A stretch of DNA of 64,000 nucleotides from Lysobacter arenosi. GTDB taxonomy: Bacteria > Pseudomonadota > Gammaproteobacteria > Xanthomonadales > Xanthomonadaceae. The position numbers and the translations under genes were made by a program. The stretch is from the NCBI RefSeq assembly GCF_016613475.2, contig NZ_CP071517.1, positions 310,001-374,000 of the forward strand. The letters are read 5' to 3'. Of the stretch, positions 1 to 8,383 are shown in pieces (position 1 is the stretch's first letter; every line of letters starts with the position of its first letter). The notes below the pieces were generated by a model. It saw nothing but the letters and a program-made list of their open reading frames with translations, had not been told where the DNA came from and ran no database searches.

Positions 1-878
1 TAGTAGACCCGACCGACCGGGTTGAGGTTCTCCTCGACGCTGTCGCCGGCGAAAGGTTCGACCAGCAGACAGGTGCCGTCGGGCTTGAGTGCGTGCAATG
101 CATGCCGCGCGGCGCCGACCGGGTCGGCCATGTCATGCAGGCAGTCGAAGAACGCGATCAGGTCGAAGTGGTTGCCGCTGTAGCTGGTGGCGTCGGCGAC
201 TTCGAAATAGGCGTTGTCGACGCGCGCCTGGCGGGCGCGTTCACTGGCCACTTCTATCGAACCAGCGTGGTAGTCGTAGCCGATGAAACTCGATTTCGGA
301 AACGCCTGCGCCATCAGCGTGGTGCTCGCACCATGACCGCAACCGACGTCCGCGGCCTTGCCGCCGGCCTTGAGTTTCTCGAGCACGCCATCGAGCGCCG
401 GCAGCCAGCTGGTGATCAGGTTGGCGTTGTAACCGGCGCGGAAGAAACGCTCGGTGCCGTGGAACAGGCACGGATGGTGCTCACCCCATTCCATGCCCTT
501 GCCGGTGCGGAAATTTTCCTTGGTGCGCTCCAGCGCATGGAACGTCGCCTCGACCAGCGAATACGCGCCGGGCAGGTCGACCGGTCCGCCCGGATCGGCC
601 AGGCACAGCGCCTGTTCCGGGCTCAACGAGTAGGTGTCGGCGGCGGCGTCGTACTCGACATAACCACCTGCGGCCTGGTTGCCGAGCCATTCGCGCACGT
701 AGCGTTCGTTGGTGTCGGTTTCCGATGCCAGTTGCACCGAGGTCATCGGTCGCTTCGCCAGGGCGCGGTACAGGCCGAGCTGGTCGCCGACCAGCATCAG
801 CGTGGCGCTCATCGCCGCGCCGAGGTCACCCACGGCGTGGCCCAGGAACTGGTTGAGGCGTTCTTCATTAACGGTCAT
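1..878 (-). CDS. class I SAM-dependent methyltransferase (partial, C-terminus off window)
   Basis: Reading leftward from ATG at 878, 292 codons stay open and run off the window edge, so the C-terminus is missing. Residues 1-85 look like a winged-helix dimerisation domain (GDQLGLYRAL near 31, TNERYVREWL near 56). A Rossmann methyltransferase fold follows, with the SAM-binding glycine motif AADVGCGHGAS at about 175-185 and FDLIAFFDCLHD at about 240. This helix-then-Rossmann layout resembles the Rv2258c-type small-molecule methyltransferases; that is family memory, not a search. The substrate cannot be told. No other in-frame ATG lies close upstream and no strong ribosome binding site is visible. 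It is probably not co-transcribed with the GNAT gene 105 bases upstream, but this is not certain. Confidence 0.85.
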   Translation of the reverse strand, partial: MTVNEERLNQFLGHAVGDLGAAMSATLMLVGDQLGLYRALAKRPMTSVQLASETDTNERYVREWLGNQAAGGYVEYDAAADTYSLSPEQALCLADPGGPVDLPGAYSLVEATFHALERTKENFRTGKGMEWGEHHPCLFHGTERFFRAGYNANLITSWLPALDGVLEKLKAGGKAADVGCGHGASTTLMAQAFPKSSFIGYDYHAGSIEVASERARQARVDNAYFEVADATSYSGNHFDLIAFFDCLHDMADPVGAARHALHALKPDGTCLLVEPFAGDSVEENLNPVGRVY

Positions 879-983
879 GGCAGGTCCGGAAGGTGGGGTC
901 CTTCCATGGACGCGCGGCAGCACCTTGCCGCTAGGCCCCCCGAGCAAAGAATTGAACGCGACCACGTCGTCCTTGCGGACAGG

Positions 984-1535
984 TCAGGCTTTGCGTGCCT
1001 TCAGGTCCAGTGCGACCCGGATCAGGCCGGGTGCGTCCTGCTGGAACTCGCGCTGGAAGCCCAGCGACTCGGCCAGCGAAAGCATCGCCTGGTTGTGCTC
1101 GAACACATCCCCGTAAACACGGTCGAGCTTCTTGCCGCGGGCCCACTTCACCAGCCGCGTCATCAGGTACCGGCCCAGGCCCATGCCAGCCACATAGTGG
1201 CTGACCAGGATGGCGAACTCGGCGTCCTTCCCGTTCTCGTCGATGGCGATGCGCGCCACCGCGCCGACCAGGGCTTCGCCCGGCGGCAGCGGTTCGGCCG
1301 CGACCAGTGCGAATTCAGTCTTGGGGTTGATGCGCGTCATCCGGTCTGCCATGTCCGTGGTCAGCTCCTTGAGCGCATACAGAAAGCGCTGGCGGACCTC
1401 TTCGGGTTCTAGCAGGGAGAAGCTCGCGCGGATGGGTTCGGCGTCTTCGGGCCGAATCGGGCGTATCAGCACTTCGCGCCCGTTGGGAAGGCGCATTCTT
1501 TCGTGCCAAGGCGGGAGTCGTTCGCGCGCGGCCAT
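984..1535 (-). CDS. GNAT family N-acetyltransferase
   Basis: A 183-residue single-domain acetyltransferase. It begins with the LIRPIRPEDAEPI segment and RQRFLYALKELT, the pattern seen in the GNAT domain of Pat-type protein lysine acetyltransferases. The acetyl-CoA loop is in VAGMGLGRYLMTRLV and the C-terminal part is VFEHNQAMLSLAESLGF. The Pat relationship suggests protein acetylation, but there is no cyclic-nucleotide or acyl-CoA-ligase domain, so the role is open. I chose the ATG at 1535; a GTG six codons upstream at 1553 is in frame, but its only purine-rich site (GGGGAA) directly abuts the codon. Confidence 0.8.
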   Translation of the reverse strand: MAARERLPPWHERMRLPNGREVLIRPIRPEDAEPIRASFSLLEPEEVRQRFLYALKELTTDMADRMTRINPKTEFALVAAEPLPPGEALVGAVARIAIDENGKDAEFAILVSHYVAGMGLGRYLMTRLVKWARGKKLDRVYGDVFEHNQAMLSLAESLGFQREFQQDAPGLIRVALDLKARKA

Positions 1536-1648
1536 GGGCGGATATTGGCACACTTCCCCGCTGAGGCGTATTCACAATCTTCACAAGACGCCCTTGGGCG
1601 GGGGCCGTTCATCGGCCAGCCGGCGGGGCGGGGGCAGGGAATGAGCAT

Positions 1649-1999
1649 ATGAACGAAGACACGTTGCGGACCTGGCTGGAGCCGTGGCCGGGGGTCGAGG
1701 AGTCGGTGAAGTGGGAGGACGACCTGGTCTTCTCGCTGGCCGGGAAGATGTTCTGCGTGATCTGCCTGCGCGGGCCGAAGGCCGGCAGCATGAGTTTCAA
1801 GGTCGAAGACGAGAGGTTCCTCGAGCTGACCGAGCGGCCGGGCTTCATCCCCGCCCCCTACCTGGCGCGGGCGCACTGGGTCTACATCGAACAGCCCAAG
1901 CGGGTTCCCGCCAAGGAGCTGCGCGACCTGGTCCGGCGCAGCTACGAACTGGTCCGCGAGAAACTGCCGAAGAAGACCCAGCGCGAACTCGCCGACTGA
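1649..1999 (+). CDS. MmcQ/YjbR family protein
   Basis: A 116-residue protein matching the MmcQ/YjbR (CyaY-like fold) family from end to end: an early W-x-V-E-E-S-V-K-W stretch, a central KMFCVICLRG strand with SFKVEDERF, and the late SYELVREKLPKKTQREL helix. The family often appears as a small DNA-binding-like protein of unknown physiological role, so only the family can be named. The ATG at 1649 has a purine-rich GGCAGGGA upstream. The gene stands alone between the leftward GNAT gene and the rightward transporter, with 118 bases before the latter. Confidence 0.85.
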   Translation: MNEDTLRTWLEPWPGVEESVKWEDDLVFSLAGKMFCVICLRGPKAGSMSFKVEDERFLELTERPGFIPAPYLARAHWVYIEQPKRVPAKELRDLVRRSYELVREKLPKKTQRELAD

Positions 2000-2116
2000 C
2001 CGGTCGCGGCGATGGGCTGCGCGTACTGGCCGGCCATGTGCCGATGCTAGACTCGCGCGGTTCAGGTTTTGCACCAAAGTTCCGCACTCCAGCGACCCAG
2101 ACACTAAGGAAGGCAC

Positions 2117-3028
2117 ATGGCAGGTGGTGGTGATTCGACCCGCGCGATCCTGTTCGCGTTGGGCGCCAATTTCGCGATCGCGGTCGCCAAGGGCGTGGCT
2201 GCGTTCTTCACCGGATCCAGCGCGATGCTGGCCGAGACCGTGCATTCGCTGGCCGACTGCGGCAACCAGCTGCTGCTGTTGCTCGGCATGCGCCAGGCGC
2301 GCAAGCCGCCCTCGCCGGAATACCCGCTCGGTTACGGCAAGGCGATCTATTTCTGGTCGTTCCTGGTGGCGGTGATGCTGTTCACCGTCGGCGGCATGTT
2401 CTCGTTGTACGAAGGCATCCACAAACTCCAGCACCCCGAGCAGATCAAGCACTGGTACTGGGCGGCGGGCGTGCTGACCTTCGGCATCGTTGCCGAGGCG
2501 GTGTCGATGCGCGCATGCCTCGTAGAGGTCAACAAGGCGCGTGGTAACCGCAGCCTGTGGCAGTGGTTCCGCGAGAGTCGCCAGGCCGAGCTGGTGGTGA
2601 TTTTCGGCGAGGACCTGGCGGCGCTGTTCGGCCTGGTGTTCGCGCTGATTGCGGTGCTGCTGGCCGCGGTCACCGGCAACCCGCTGTGGGATGCGATCGG
2701 CACGATCACGATTGGTGCGTTGTTGATCGTGGTCGCGGTGTTCGTCGCGATCGAGGTCAAGGCAATGCTGATCGGGCAGAGCGTGGACCCGGCGCGGCAG
2801 AAGCAGATGCGCGAGTTCCTCGATGCGCGCCCGGAGATCACCCAGGTGATCAGCCTGATCACGCTTCAGTTGGGCAACGAGGTGCTGGTGTCGGTGCAGG
2901 CGCACATGCGCGAGGAGCACAGCGTCGCGGCCCTGACCGAGCAGATCAACACGGTCGAGCGGGCGCTCAAGCAGAGCTTCCCGGAAGTGCGCTGGAGCTT
3001 CTTCGAGCCCGACAAGAAGATGGACTGA
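2117..3028 (+). CDS. cation diffusion facilitator, ZnT9/SLC30A9-like
   Basis: A 303-residue inner-membrane transporter of the CDF fold, with about six hydrophobic segments and a C-terminal cytoplasmic domain. TM2 carries the metal motif H-S-L-A-D in ETVHSLADCGNQ. TM5 reads VIFGEDLAALFGLVF rather than the usual D-x3-D. The NPLWDAIGTITIGALL and AMLIGQSV segments closely resemble human SLC30A9 (ZnT9) as I remember it, so this belongs to that divergent branch and not to FieF/ZitB. The transported ion is therefore uncertain (zinc, possibly in exchange for protons). A strong AAGGAAGG site precedes the ATG. It is a monocistronic gene convergent with rlmJ. Confidence 0.88.
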   Translation: MAGGGDSTRAILFALGANFAIAVAKGVAAFFTGSSAMLAETVHSLADCGNQLLLLLGMRQARKPPSPEYPLGYGKAIYFWSFLVAVMLFTVGGMFSLYEGIHKLQHPEQIKHWYWAAGVLTFGIVAEAVSMRACLVEVNKARGNRSLWQWFRESRQAELVVIFGEDLAALFGLVFALIAVLLAAVTGNPLWDAIGTITIGALLIVVAVFVAIEVKAMLIGQSVDPARQKQMREFLDARPEITQVISLITLQLGNEVLVSVQAHMREEHSVAALTEQINTVERALKQSFPEVRWSFFEPDKKMD

Positions 3029-3043
3029 CGGTCCTTCACCGTT

Positions 3044-3066
3044 GTCCCGGCGAACGCCGGGACCCA
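3044..3066. repeat. palindromic repeat, copy 1, between convergent genes
   Basis: A 23-base element with a perfect 9-base inverted repeat (GTCCCGGCG and CGCCGGGAC) around an AA centre, followed by CCA. The identical 23 bases recur at 14747-14769. It lies between the stop codons of the transporter and rlmJ. A REP-like or bidirectional-terminator role is inferred from position. Confidence 0.75.
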
Positions 3067-3094
3067 TTGGACTTTGCAGGGGGAGCCAAGCTCC

Positions 3095-3955
3095 CTACGC
3101 CGCCCGCACCAGCCACTCCAGCCGGCTGGCCGCGCCCGGGCCTTCGCCGAGTACCTTTGACAGCAGCGGAAGCACGCCCGCCAGCGACTGGTCCAGTTGC
3201 CAGGGCGGGTTGAGGACCAGCAGGCCGCTGCCGTTCATGCGCAGCGGCGAGTCGTCGGCGCGGACCAGCAGTTCGGCCACGAACGACGACTTGGCCGGGA
3301 TCGCCGCGGCGCGCCGGTAGAACGGCTGCAGTGCGCGGCGCAGCTTGATCGGATACCACAGGGCGAACGTCCCCTGCGGCCAGCGGCTGATGCCTTCGCG
3401 CAGCGCCGCGATGGCGGTGTCGAATTCCTCGAGCTGCGCTTCGTAGGGCGGGTCGATCAGGACCAGGCCGCGGTTGTAGCGGGTCTCGCCGATGCGTGCC
3501 GGCAGCAGTGCCTTCATCGCGGCATAGCCGTCGCGGGCATGCACGGCAACGCGCGGGTCGCGTTCGAACACGGACTTGAGCTGGCCGGCTTCTTCCGGCA
3601 GCAGTTCACAGGCGGCGATGCGGTCCTGTTCGCGCAGGGCGTGGGCCAGCAGCCAGGGCGAGCCCGGATAGCTGGCCTGCCCGTGTTCGTGGCGGCAGGC
3701 CCGGATCGCAGCCAGGTAGCGTGCGATGGCCGGGTGCTTGGGCGCCTCGGCGATCAAACGGCCAATGCCGCCTTCTGCCTCGCCGGTGCGCTGCGCCGAA
3801 TTGCTGTCGAGCGCGTACAGGCCACGGCCGGCGTGGGTATCGAGTGCGAACACCGGCGCCGGCTTGGCGACCAGGGCGTCGCAGATCGCCAGCAGCGCGA
3901 TGTGCTTGAGCACGTCGGCATGGTTGCCGGCGTGGAACGCGTGACGGTAATTCAT
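3095..3955 (-). CDS. rlmJ: 23S rRNA (adenine(2030)-N6)-methyltransferase RlmJ
   Basis: RlmJ methylates N6 of A2030 in 23S rRNA using SAM. The 286-residue protein starts MNYRHAFHAGNHADVLKH, which is the nearly invariant RlmJ N-terminus; this fixes the start at the ATG at 3955 although an in-frame extension exists upstream. The SAM-binding segment is FALDTHAGRGLYAL (about 38-51), and the catalytic N6-adenine motif DPPY is in LVLIDPPYEAQ. The C-terminus GSGLLVLNPPWQLD also fits the family. Length is close to the E. coli protein (280). It is a single gene convergent with the cation transporter and divergent from creB. Confidence 0.95.
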   Translation of the reverse strand: MNYRHAFHAGNHADVLKHIALLAICDALVAKPAPVFALDTHAGRGLYALDSNSAQRTGEAEGGIGRLIAEAPKHPAIARYLAAIRACRHEHGQASYPGSPWLLAHALREQDRIAACELLPEEAGQLKSVFERDPRVAVHARDGYAAMKALLPARIGETRYNRGLVLIDPPYEAQLEEFDTAIAALREGISRWPQGTFALWYPIKLRRALQPFYRRAAAIPAKSSFVAELLVRADDSPLRMNGSGLLVLNPPWQLDQSLAGVLPLLSKVLGEGPGAASRLEWLVRAA

Positions 3956-4077
3956 GGGGGACGGGGGAGCGGGGACCCGCACAATCTACACGCACCGCTC
4001 GTTCCGGGCGCGGTGAGCGGACTGCTACGCTTGCCTCGACACGTTCCGGCTGCACCTTCGGACCCCGATTGCCACCC

Positions 4078-4791
4078 ATGCACATCCTGCTGGTAGAAGA
4101 CGAACCCGCCATCGCCGACATCGTCCTGCACGCCCTGCGCGCGGACGGTTTCGAGGCGTCGCATTGCCTCACCGGGCGCGACGCGCTGGCGCTGGCGCGC
4201 GGCCAGGCCTTCGACCTGGCGGTGCTGGATGTCGGCCTGCCCGACATCGGCGGCTTCGCGCTGTGCCGCGAGCTGCGCCGCGGACGCGACCTGCCGGTGA
4301 TCTTCCTGACCGCGCACAACGCCGAGGCCGAACGCATCCTCGGCCTGGAAATCGGTGGCGACGACTACGTGACCAAGCCCTTCTCGCCGCGCGAGCTGGT
4401 GGCGCGCGTGCGCGTGGTCCTGCGCCGCCTGCACCACGAGACGCCTGCCGCCGCCGGTTTCGTCCACGACGTGGAGGGCAAGCGCATCACCTTCCGCCGC
4501 CAGCTGCTCGACCTCACGCGTTACGAGTACGGGCTGCTGGCCGCACTGCTGCAGCGCCCCGGCGCGGTGTTGTCGCGGGCGCAGTTGATGGACCGGGTCT
4601 GGGGCAATGCCCTCGACAGTGGCGATCGCACGGTCGATACCCACATCAAGACACTGCGGGCGAAGCTGCGCGAGGTCGCGCCCGACCTCGATCCGATCCG
4701 CACGCACCGTGGCCTGGGTTATTCGCTTGAAGTGGACAGGCGCGAAGCAGATCCTCGCGAAGCGGATCCTCGTGAGGTCCCGCGCGAATGA
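4078..4791 (+). CDS. creB: response regulator CreB
   Basis: A 237-residue OmpR-class response regulator. The receiver domain has the phosphoacceptor Asp51 (AVLDVGLPD), acidic pocket residues in VEDEP, Thr78 and Lys100 (VTKPFSPRE). A winged-helix DNA-binding domain follows (DRTVDTHIKTLRAKL). The assignment to CreB rather than PhoB or OmpR rests on the adjacent creC and creD and on the cre tag in front of creD. The ATG at 4078 is chosen over a TTG three codons upstream because the receiver domain begins at MHILLVEDEP. The stop overlaps the creC start by four bases, so the pair is probably translationally coupled. CreB activates cre-tagged promoters in E. coli and controls beta-lactamase in Aeromonas. 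Confidence 0.93.
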   Translation: MHILLVEDEPAIADIVLHALRADGFEASHCLTGRDALALARGQAFDLAVLDVGLPDIGGFALCRELRRGRDLPVIFLTAHNAEAERILGLEIGGDDYVTKPFSPRELVARVRVVLRRLHHETPAAAGFVHDVEGKRITFRRQLLDLTRYEYGLLAALLQRPGAVLSRAQLMDRVWGNALDSGDRTVDTHIKTLRAKLREVAPDLDPIRTHRGLGYSLEVDRREADPREADPREVPRE

Positions 4792-6215
4792 AGATCGGCC
4801 TGCGCATCTTCCTCGGCTATTTCCTGATCGTCGCGCTGGCGGGTTTGCTGCTGGCGCAGGTGTTCGTTGCTGAGGTCAAGCCCGGCGTCCGCCAGGCGAT
4901 GGAAGACACCCTCGTCGACACCGCCAACGTGCTCGCCGAGCTCGCCAGCGATGACTTCATCGCCGGACGCATTGACGACGGCACCTTTGCCCGCCGGGTA
5001 AGGGCAATGGCGCGAAGAGACTACGGCGCCAGGATCTGGGGATTCGGCAAGCGATCCTCGCAATACCGCATCTATGTCACCGACGCCCGCGGCATCGTCG
5101 TGTTCGACAGCAGTGGTCGCGATGTCGGTGCCGACTACTCGCGCTGGAACGACGTCTACCTGACGCTGCGAGGCAAGTACGGCGCCCGTTCAACCCGCAG
5201 CGCATACTCCGATCCCAATTCGACCGTGATGCACGTGGCCGCGCCGATCCGCGATGGCCAGGGCAAGGTCATCGGCGTGCTCACGGTGGCCAAGCCCAAC
5301 AGCGCGATCGCGCCGTTCATCGAGCGCAGCCAGGGCGTGGTGTTGCGCTGGGGCGCAGTGCTGCTGGGCGTGTCGCTGCTGGTGGGGCTGGTGGCGGCAT
5401 GGTGGTTGTCGCGGCAACTGAGCGAGTTGCGCAGGTATGCGAACGGCGTCACCGCCGGCGAGCGCGTCACCTTGCCGCATGCCGCCGGCGAGTTCGGCGA
5501 TCTTGGACAGGCGCTGGAGACGATGCGCGTGCGCCTGGAAGGCAAGCAATACGTCGAGCAGTACGTGCACACGCTGACGCACGAGATGAAGAGTCCGCTG
5601 GCGGCGATACGCGGCAGCGCCGAGCTGCTCGAAGGCCCGCTGGAAGAAGCCGACCGGATCCGCTTCGCCGCCGCCATCCGCAGCCAGAGCGATCGGTTGG
5701 CGCAGATGATCGACAAGATGCTGGCACTGGCCGCGGTCGAGCATCGCCAGCGCCTGGAGCAACCCGAGCCGGTGGCGCTGGCGGTACTGGCCGAAGAGGC
5801 GATCGCGCAATGCACGACCCGGCTCGCGCGTTCGCAGGTGACGCTGGATGTCGACCTGCCGGCCGACCTGCCGACCATCGACGGCGATCCGTTCCTGCTG
5901 CGCCAGGCGCTGATCAACCTGATCGAGAACGCGGCCGACTTTGCCCCGGCCGGCAGCCGCATCGAGCTGGGCCTGCAGCGCGAAGGCGAGCGCCAGGTCC
6001 TGGAGGTTCGCGACCGCGGCGCCGGTATTCCGGACTACGCGCGCGATCGTGTGTTCGAGCGCTTCTACTCGCTGCCGCGGCCTGGCAACGGCAGTCGCAG
6101 CAGCGGCCTGGGGCTGTGCTTCGTCGCCGAAGTGGCAACCCTGCACGGCGGCGAGGTGAGCTTGCGCAATCGCGAAGGCGGTGGCGCCGTCGCCCGCCTG
6201 TCGCTGCCTGGCTGA
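4788..6215 (+). CDS. creC: sensor histidine kinase CreC
   Basis: A 475-residue inner-membrane sensor kinase (E. coli CreC is 474). TM1 is at about 3-24 and TM2 at about 185-208, bracketing a periplasmic sensor domain. A HAMP-like linker follows (LSELRRYANGVTAGE), then the DHp helix with phospho-His265 in LTHEMKSPLAAI. The ATPase domain has its N box LINLIENAADFA, G1 DRGAGIPD and G2 SSGLGLCFVAEV. The family name follows from sequence character plus the creB-creC-creD order. The signal sensed is not evident. It overlaps creB by four bases and ends 92 bases before creD. Confidence 0.93.
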   Translation: MKIGLRIFLGYFLIVALAGLLLAQVFVAEVKPGVRQAMEDTLVDTANVLAELASDDFIAGRIDDGTFARRVRAMARRDYGARIWGFGKRSSQYRIYVTDARGIVVFDSSGRDVGADYSRWNDVYLTLRGKYGARSTRSAYSDPNSTVMHVAAPIRDGQGKVIGVLTVAKPNSAIAPFIERSQGVVLRWGAVLLGVSLLVGLVAAWWLSRQLSELRRYANGVTAGERVTLPHAAGEFGDLGQALETMRVRLEGKQYVEQYVHTLTHEMKSPLAAIRGSAELLEGPLEEADRIRFAAAIRSQSDRLAQMIDKMLALAAVEHRQRLEQPEPVALAVLAEEAIAQCTTRLARSQVTLDVDLPADLPTIDGDPFLLRQALINLIENAADFAPAGSRIELGLQREGERQVLEVRDRGAGIPDYARDRVFERFYSLPRPGNGSRSSGLGLCFVAEVATLHGGEVSLRNREGGGAVARLSLPG

Positions 6216-6225
6216 GAGCGGGGAC

Positions 6226-6241
6226 TTCACCCTCGCTTCAC
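6226..6241 (+). promoter_or_regulatory. cre tag (CreB operator) upstream of creD
   Basis: The sequence TTCAC-CCTCGC-TTCAC is an exact match to the known CreB recognition site TTCAC-N6-TTCAC. It sits 11 bases after the creC stop and 67 bases before the creD ATG, the expected place for CreB-dependent activation of creD. An inverted repeat GTGGCG/CGCCAC follows at 6243-6261. I see no clear -10 box. Confidence 0.85.
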
Positions 6242-6307
6242 CGTGGCGCCATCGTCGCCACGCGTTCGCCTCCGATCCTGTCGCCAATACCCCGACAGGA
6301 GTTGCAC

Positions 6308-7681
6308 ATGCGCCTTGCTTTCAAGATCGTCATGGTGGTCGCGATGACCATCGCGATCCTGGTTCCGCTGCTGATGATCCGCGGCGTGATCGACGACCGG
6401 CAGAACTACCGCGCCCAGGCGGTCGCCGATATCGCCCGCAGTTACGCCGGGGCGCAGTCCTTCGCCGGGCCGGTGCTGGTGGTGCCCTACACCGAGACCG
6501 TCGAGGTCGAAGAACCCGACAAGTACAACATCGTCCACAAGGTGCAGCGTGAAGTGACCCACCACTGGACCTTCTTCCCGACCACGCTCGACGTGCGCGG
6601 ACCGATGCGTCCGAGCACGCGCAAGCGCGGCCTGCACGAAGTGCGCGTGTACGAGTGGCACGGCAAGGCCAAGGCGCACTTCGAGGCGTTGATTCCGGCG
6701 CCCGAGGCCGTTCCGCGCAGGATCGGCAAGCCCTGGCTGAGCTATGGCATCGCCGACGTGCGCGGCCTGCGCGCATCGCCGCAGCTGCGCATCAACGGCC
6801 GCAGCCAGGTGGTGGAGGAAGGCCTGGGCAGCCGCAGCGGTTCGGGCCTGCATGTGCGCCTGGCCGAGCCGCAGGCCGGAGACGTGCTCAGGCTCGACAC
6901 CGAGCTGGACCTGGTGCTCGGCGGCACTGAATCACTGGCGCTGGTGCCGCTGGCCAAGAGCAACCGCTTCGGCCTGCAGTCGAGCTGGCAGCATCCCAGC
7001 TTTGGCGGCAGCTCGCCGCGCCACGAACTCGATGCTTCCGGCTTCAAGGCCGACTGGGAAATCGCCTCGGTCGCGACCAACGCGCAGCGCCAGTACCAGC
7101 AGGGACAGATCCTGCCGGACCTTCGCGGCGGCATCGCCGACATGGACGGCATCGATGCGGTCGGCGTGTCGCTGATCGACCCGGTCGACATCTACACCCA
7201 GGCCGATCGCGCGACCAAGTACGGCCTGTTGTTCGTGCTGCTGACCTTCGTCGGCTTCTTCCTCTTCGAGCTGATCAAGCAGCTGCCGATCCACCCGATC
7301 CAGTACGGCCTGGTCGGCCTGGCCCTGGCGATCTTCTTCCTGTTGCTGGTCAGCCTCAGCGAGCACATCGCCTTTGCCATCGCCTACCTAGTCGCCAGCA
7401 TCGCCTGCATCGGCCTGATCGGTTTCTACCTGGTCGCGGTGCTGCGCAGCGTTGGCCGCGGCCTGGGTTTCGCCGCGATGCTGGCCACGCTCTATGCTGC
7501 GCTCTACGGCCTGCTGGTATCGGAGGACAACGCCCTGGTACTCGGCGCCGGACTGCTGTTCCTGGTCCTGGCTGCGATCATGGTGGTCACCCGCCGGGTG
7601 GACTGGTATCAATTGGCCGGATCGCGACCGGCGCCGCGTGATCCCGGCCGAGACGCGGTCGGCCGTCATGAACCTGCCTGA
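6308..7681 (+). CDS. creD: cell envelope integrity protein CreD
   Basis: CreD is an inner-membrane protein of unclear biochemistry whose level is set by CreBC; it affects envelope integrity and beta-lactam responses. The 457-residue product starts with a TM helix (about 5-27), has a large periplasmic part with the CreD-typical QSFAGPVLVVPYTE stretch near 55, and then a cluster of hydrophobic helices from about residue 300 to 435. The family is normally about 450 residues. The start is set by AGGAG at 6297-6301 before the ATG; the open frame upstream lies inside creC and is not part of it. The perfect cre tag upstream supports direct CreB control. Confidence 0.93.
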   Translation: MRLAFKIVMVVAMTIAILVPLLMIRGVIDDRQNYRAQAVADIARSYAGAQSFAGPVLVVPYTETVEVEEPDKYNIVHKVQREVTHHWTFFPTTLDVRGPMRPSTRKRGLHEVRVYEWHGKAKAHFEALIPAPEAVPRRIGKPWLSYGIADVRGLRASPQLRINGRSQVVEEGLGSRSGSGLHVRLAEPQAGDVLRLDTELDLVLGGTESLALVPLAKSNRFGLQSSWQHPSFGGSSPRHELDASGFKADWEIASVATNAQRQYQQGQILPDLRGGIADMDGIDAVGVSLIDPVDIYTQADRATKYGLLFVLLTFVGFFLFELIKQLPIHPIQYGLVGLALAIFFLLLVSLSEHIAFAIAYLVASIACIGLIGFYLVAVLRSVGRGLGFAAMLATLYAALYGLLVSEDNALVLGAGLLFLVLAAIMVVTRRVDWYQLAGSRPAPRDPGRDAVGRHEPA

Positions 7682-7747
7682 CCGCACTGCCTGACCGTGT
7701 CCCGCCGATCCGACCCATCCACCTCCAACCGCGATAGGGAATCGAAG

Positions 7748-8383
7748 ATGTACGTGATGGATGCCAAAGCCCCTGAAACGCCTTCGGCACTCGATGTGCG
7801 CTGCTACAGCGGCGCGGCGATCTCGCCCTGGCTGGACGACCTTGCCCGCCTGCGCATCGCCGTGTTCCGCGACTGGCCGTACCTCTACGACGGCGATGCC
7901 GATTACGAAGCGCAGTACCTGCAGACCTACCTGCAGTCGCCGCGCAGCATCGTGGTGCTGGCGTTCGACGGCGACCAGGTGGTCGGCGCCTCGACCGGGA
8001 TGCCGCTGGCGGCCGAGTCCCGGACCTTCCTGGAGGCGTTCGATGGCGTCTCGGTCGATCCGCAGGAGGTGTTCTATTGCGGCGAATCGGTGCTGCTGCC
8101 GCAGTACCGCGGGCGCGGCATCGGCCATCGCTTCTTCGACGAGCGCGAGGCCCATGCACGCAGCTACGGCGACTATGCGTGGACCGCGTTCTGCGCGGTC
8201 GATCGCGAGGCCGGGCATCCGCGTCGTCCTGCCTTCCATCGCGGCAACGAGGCCTTCTGGAGCAAGCGCGGCTACCGGCCGCGCCCGGAACTGCAGGCAC
8301 ACCTGACCTGGCGCGAGGTCGGCGGCGCGGTCGCCGACCACTCGCTGACGTTCTGGCTGCGACCGCTGGAGCGGACGCGATGA
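7748..8383 (+). CDS. GNAT acetyltransferase, partner of nitrilase-like hydrolase
   Basis: A 211-residue GNAT-fold protein. The acetyl-CoA loop is in LLPQYRGRGIGHRFFDERE (about residues 110-128); LARLRIAVFRDWPYLYDGD and FHRGNEAFWSKRGY are family-like flanks. Its last four bases overlap the next gene, a carbon-nitrogen hydrolase. Many bacteria carry these two domains as one fused polypeptide, so the pair here looks like the split form of the same system. Substrate unknown. I used the ATG at 7748, preceded by AGGGAA; GTG at 7697 would add 17 low-complexity residues. It follows creD by 66 bases and could be read through from it. Confidence 0.85.
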   Translation: MYVMDAKAPETPSALDVRCYSGAAISPWLDDLARLRIAVFRDWPYLYDGDADYEAQYLQTYLQSPRSIVVLAFDGDQVVGASTGMPLAAESRTFLEAFDGVSVDPQEVFYCGESVLLPQYRGRGIGHRFFDEREAHARSYGDYAWTAFCAVDREAGHPRRPAFHRGNEAFWSKRGYRPRPELQAHLTWREVGGAVADHSLTFWLRPLERTR

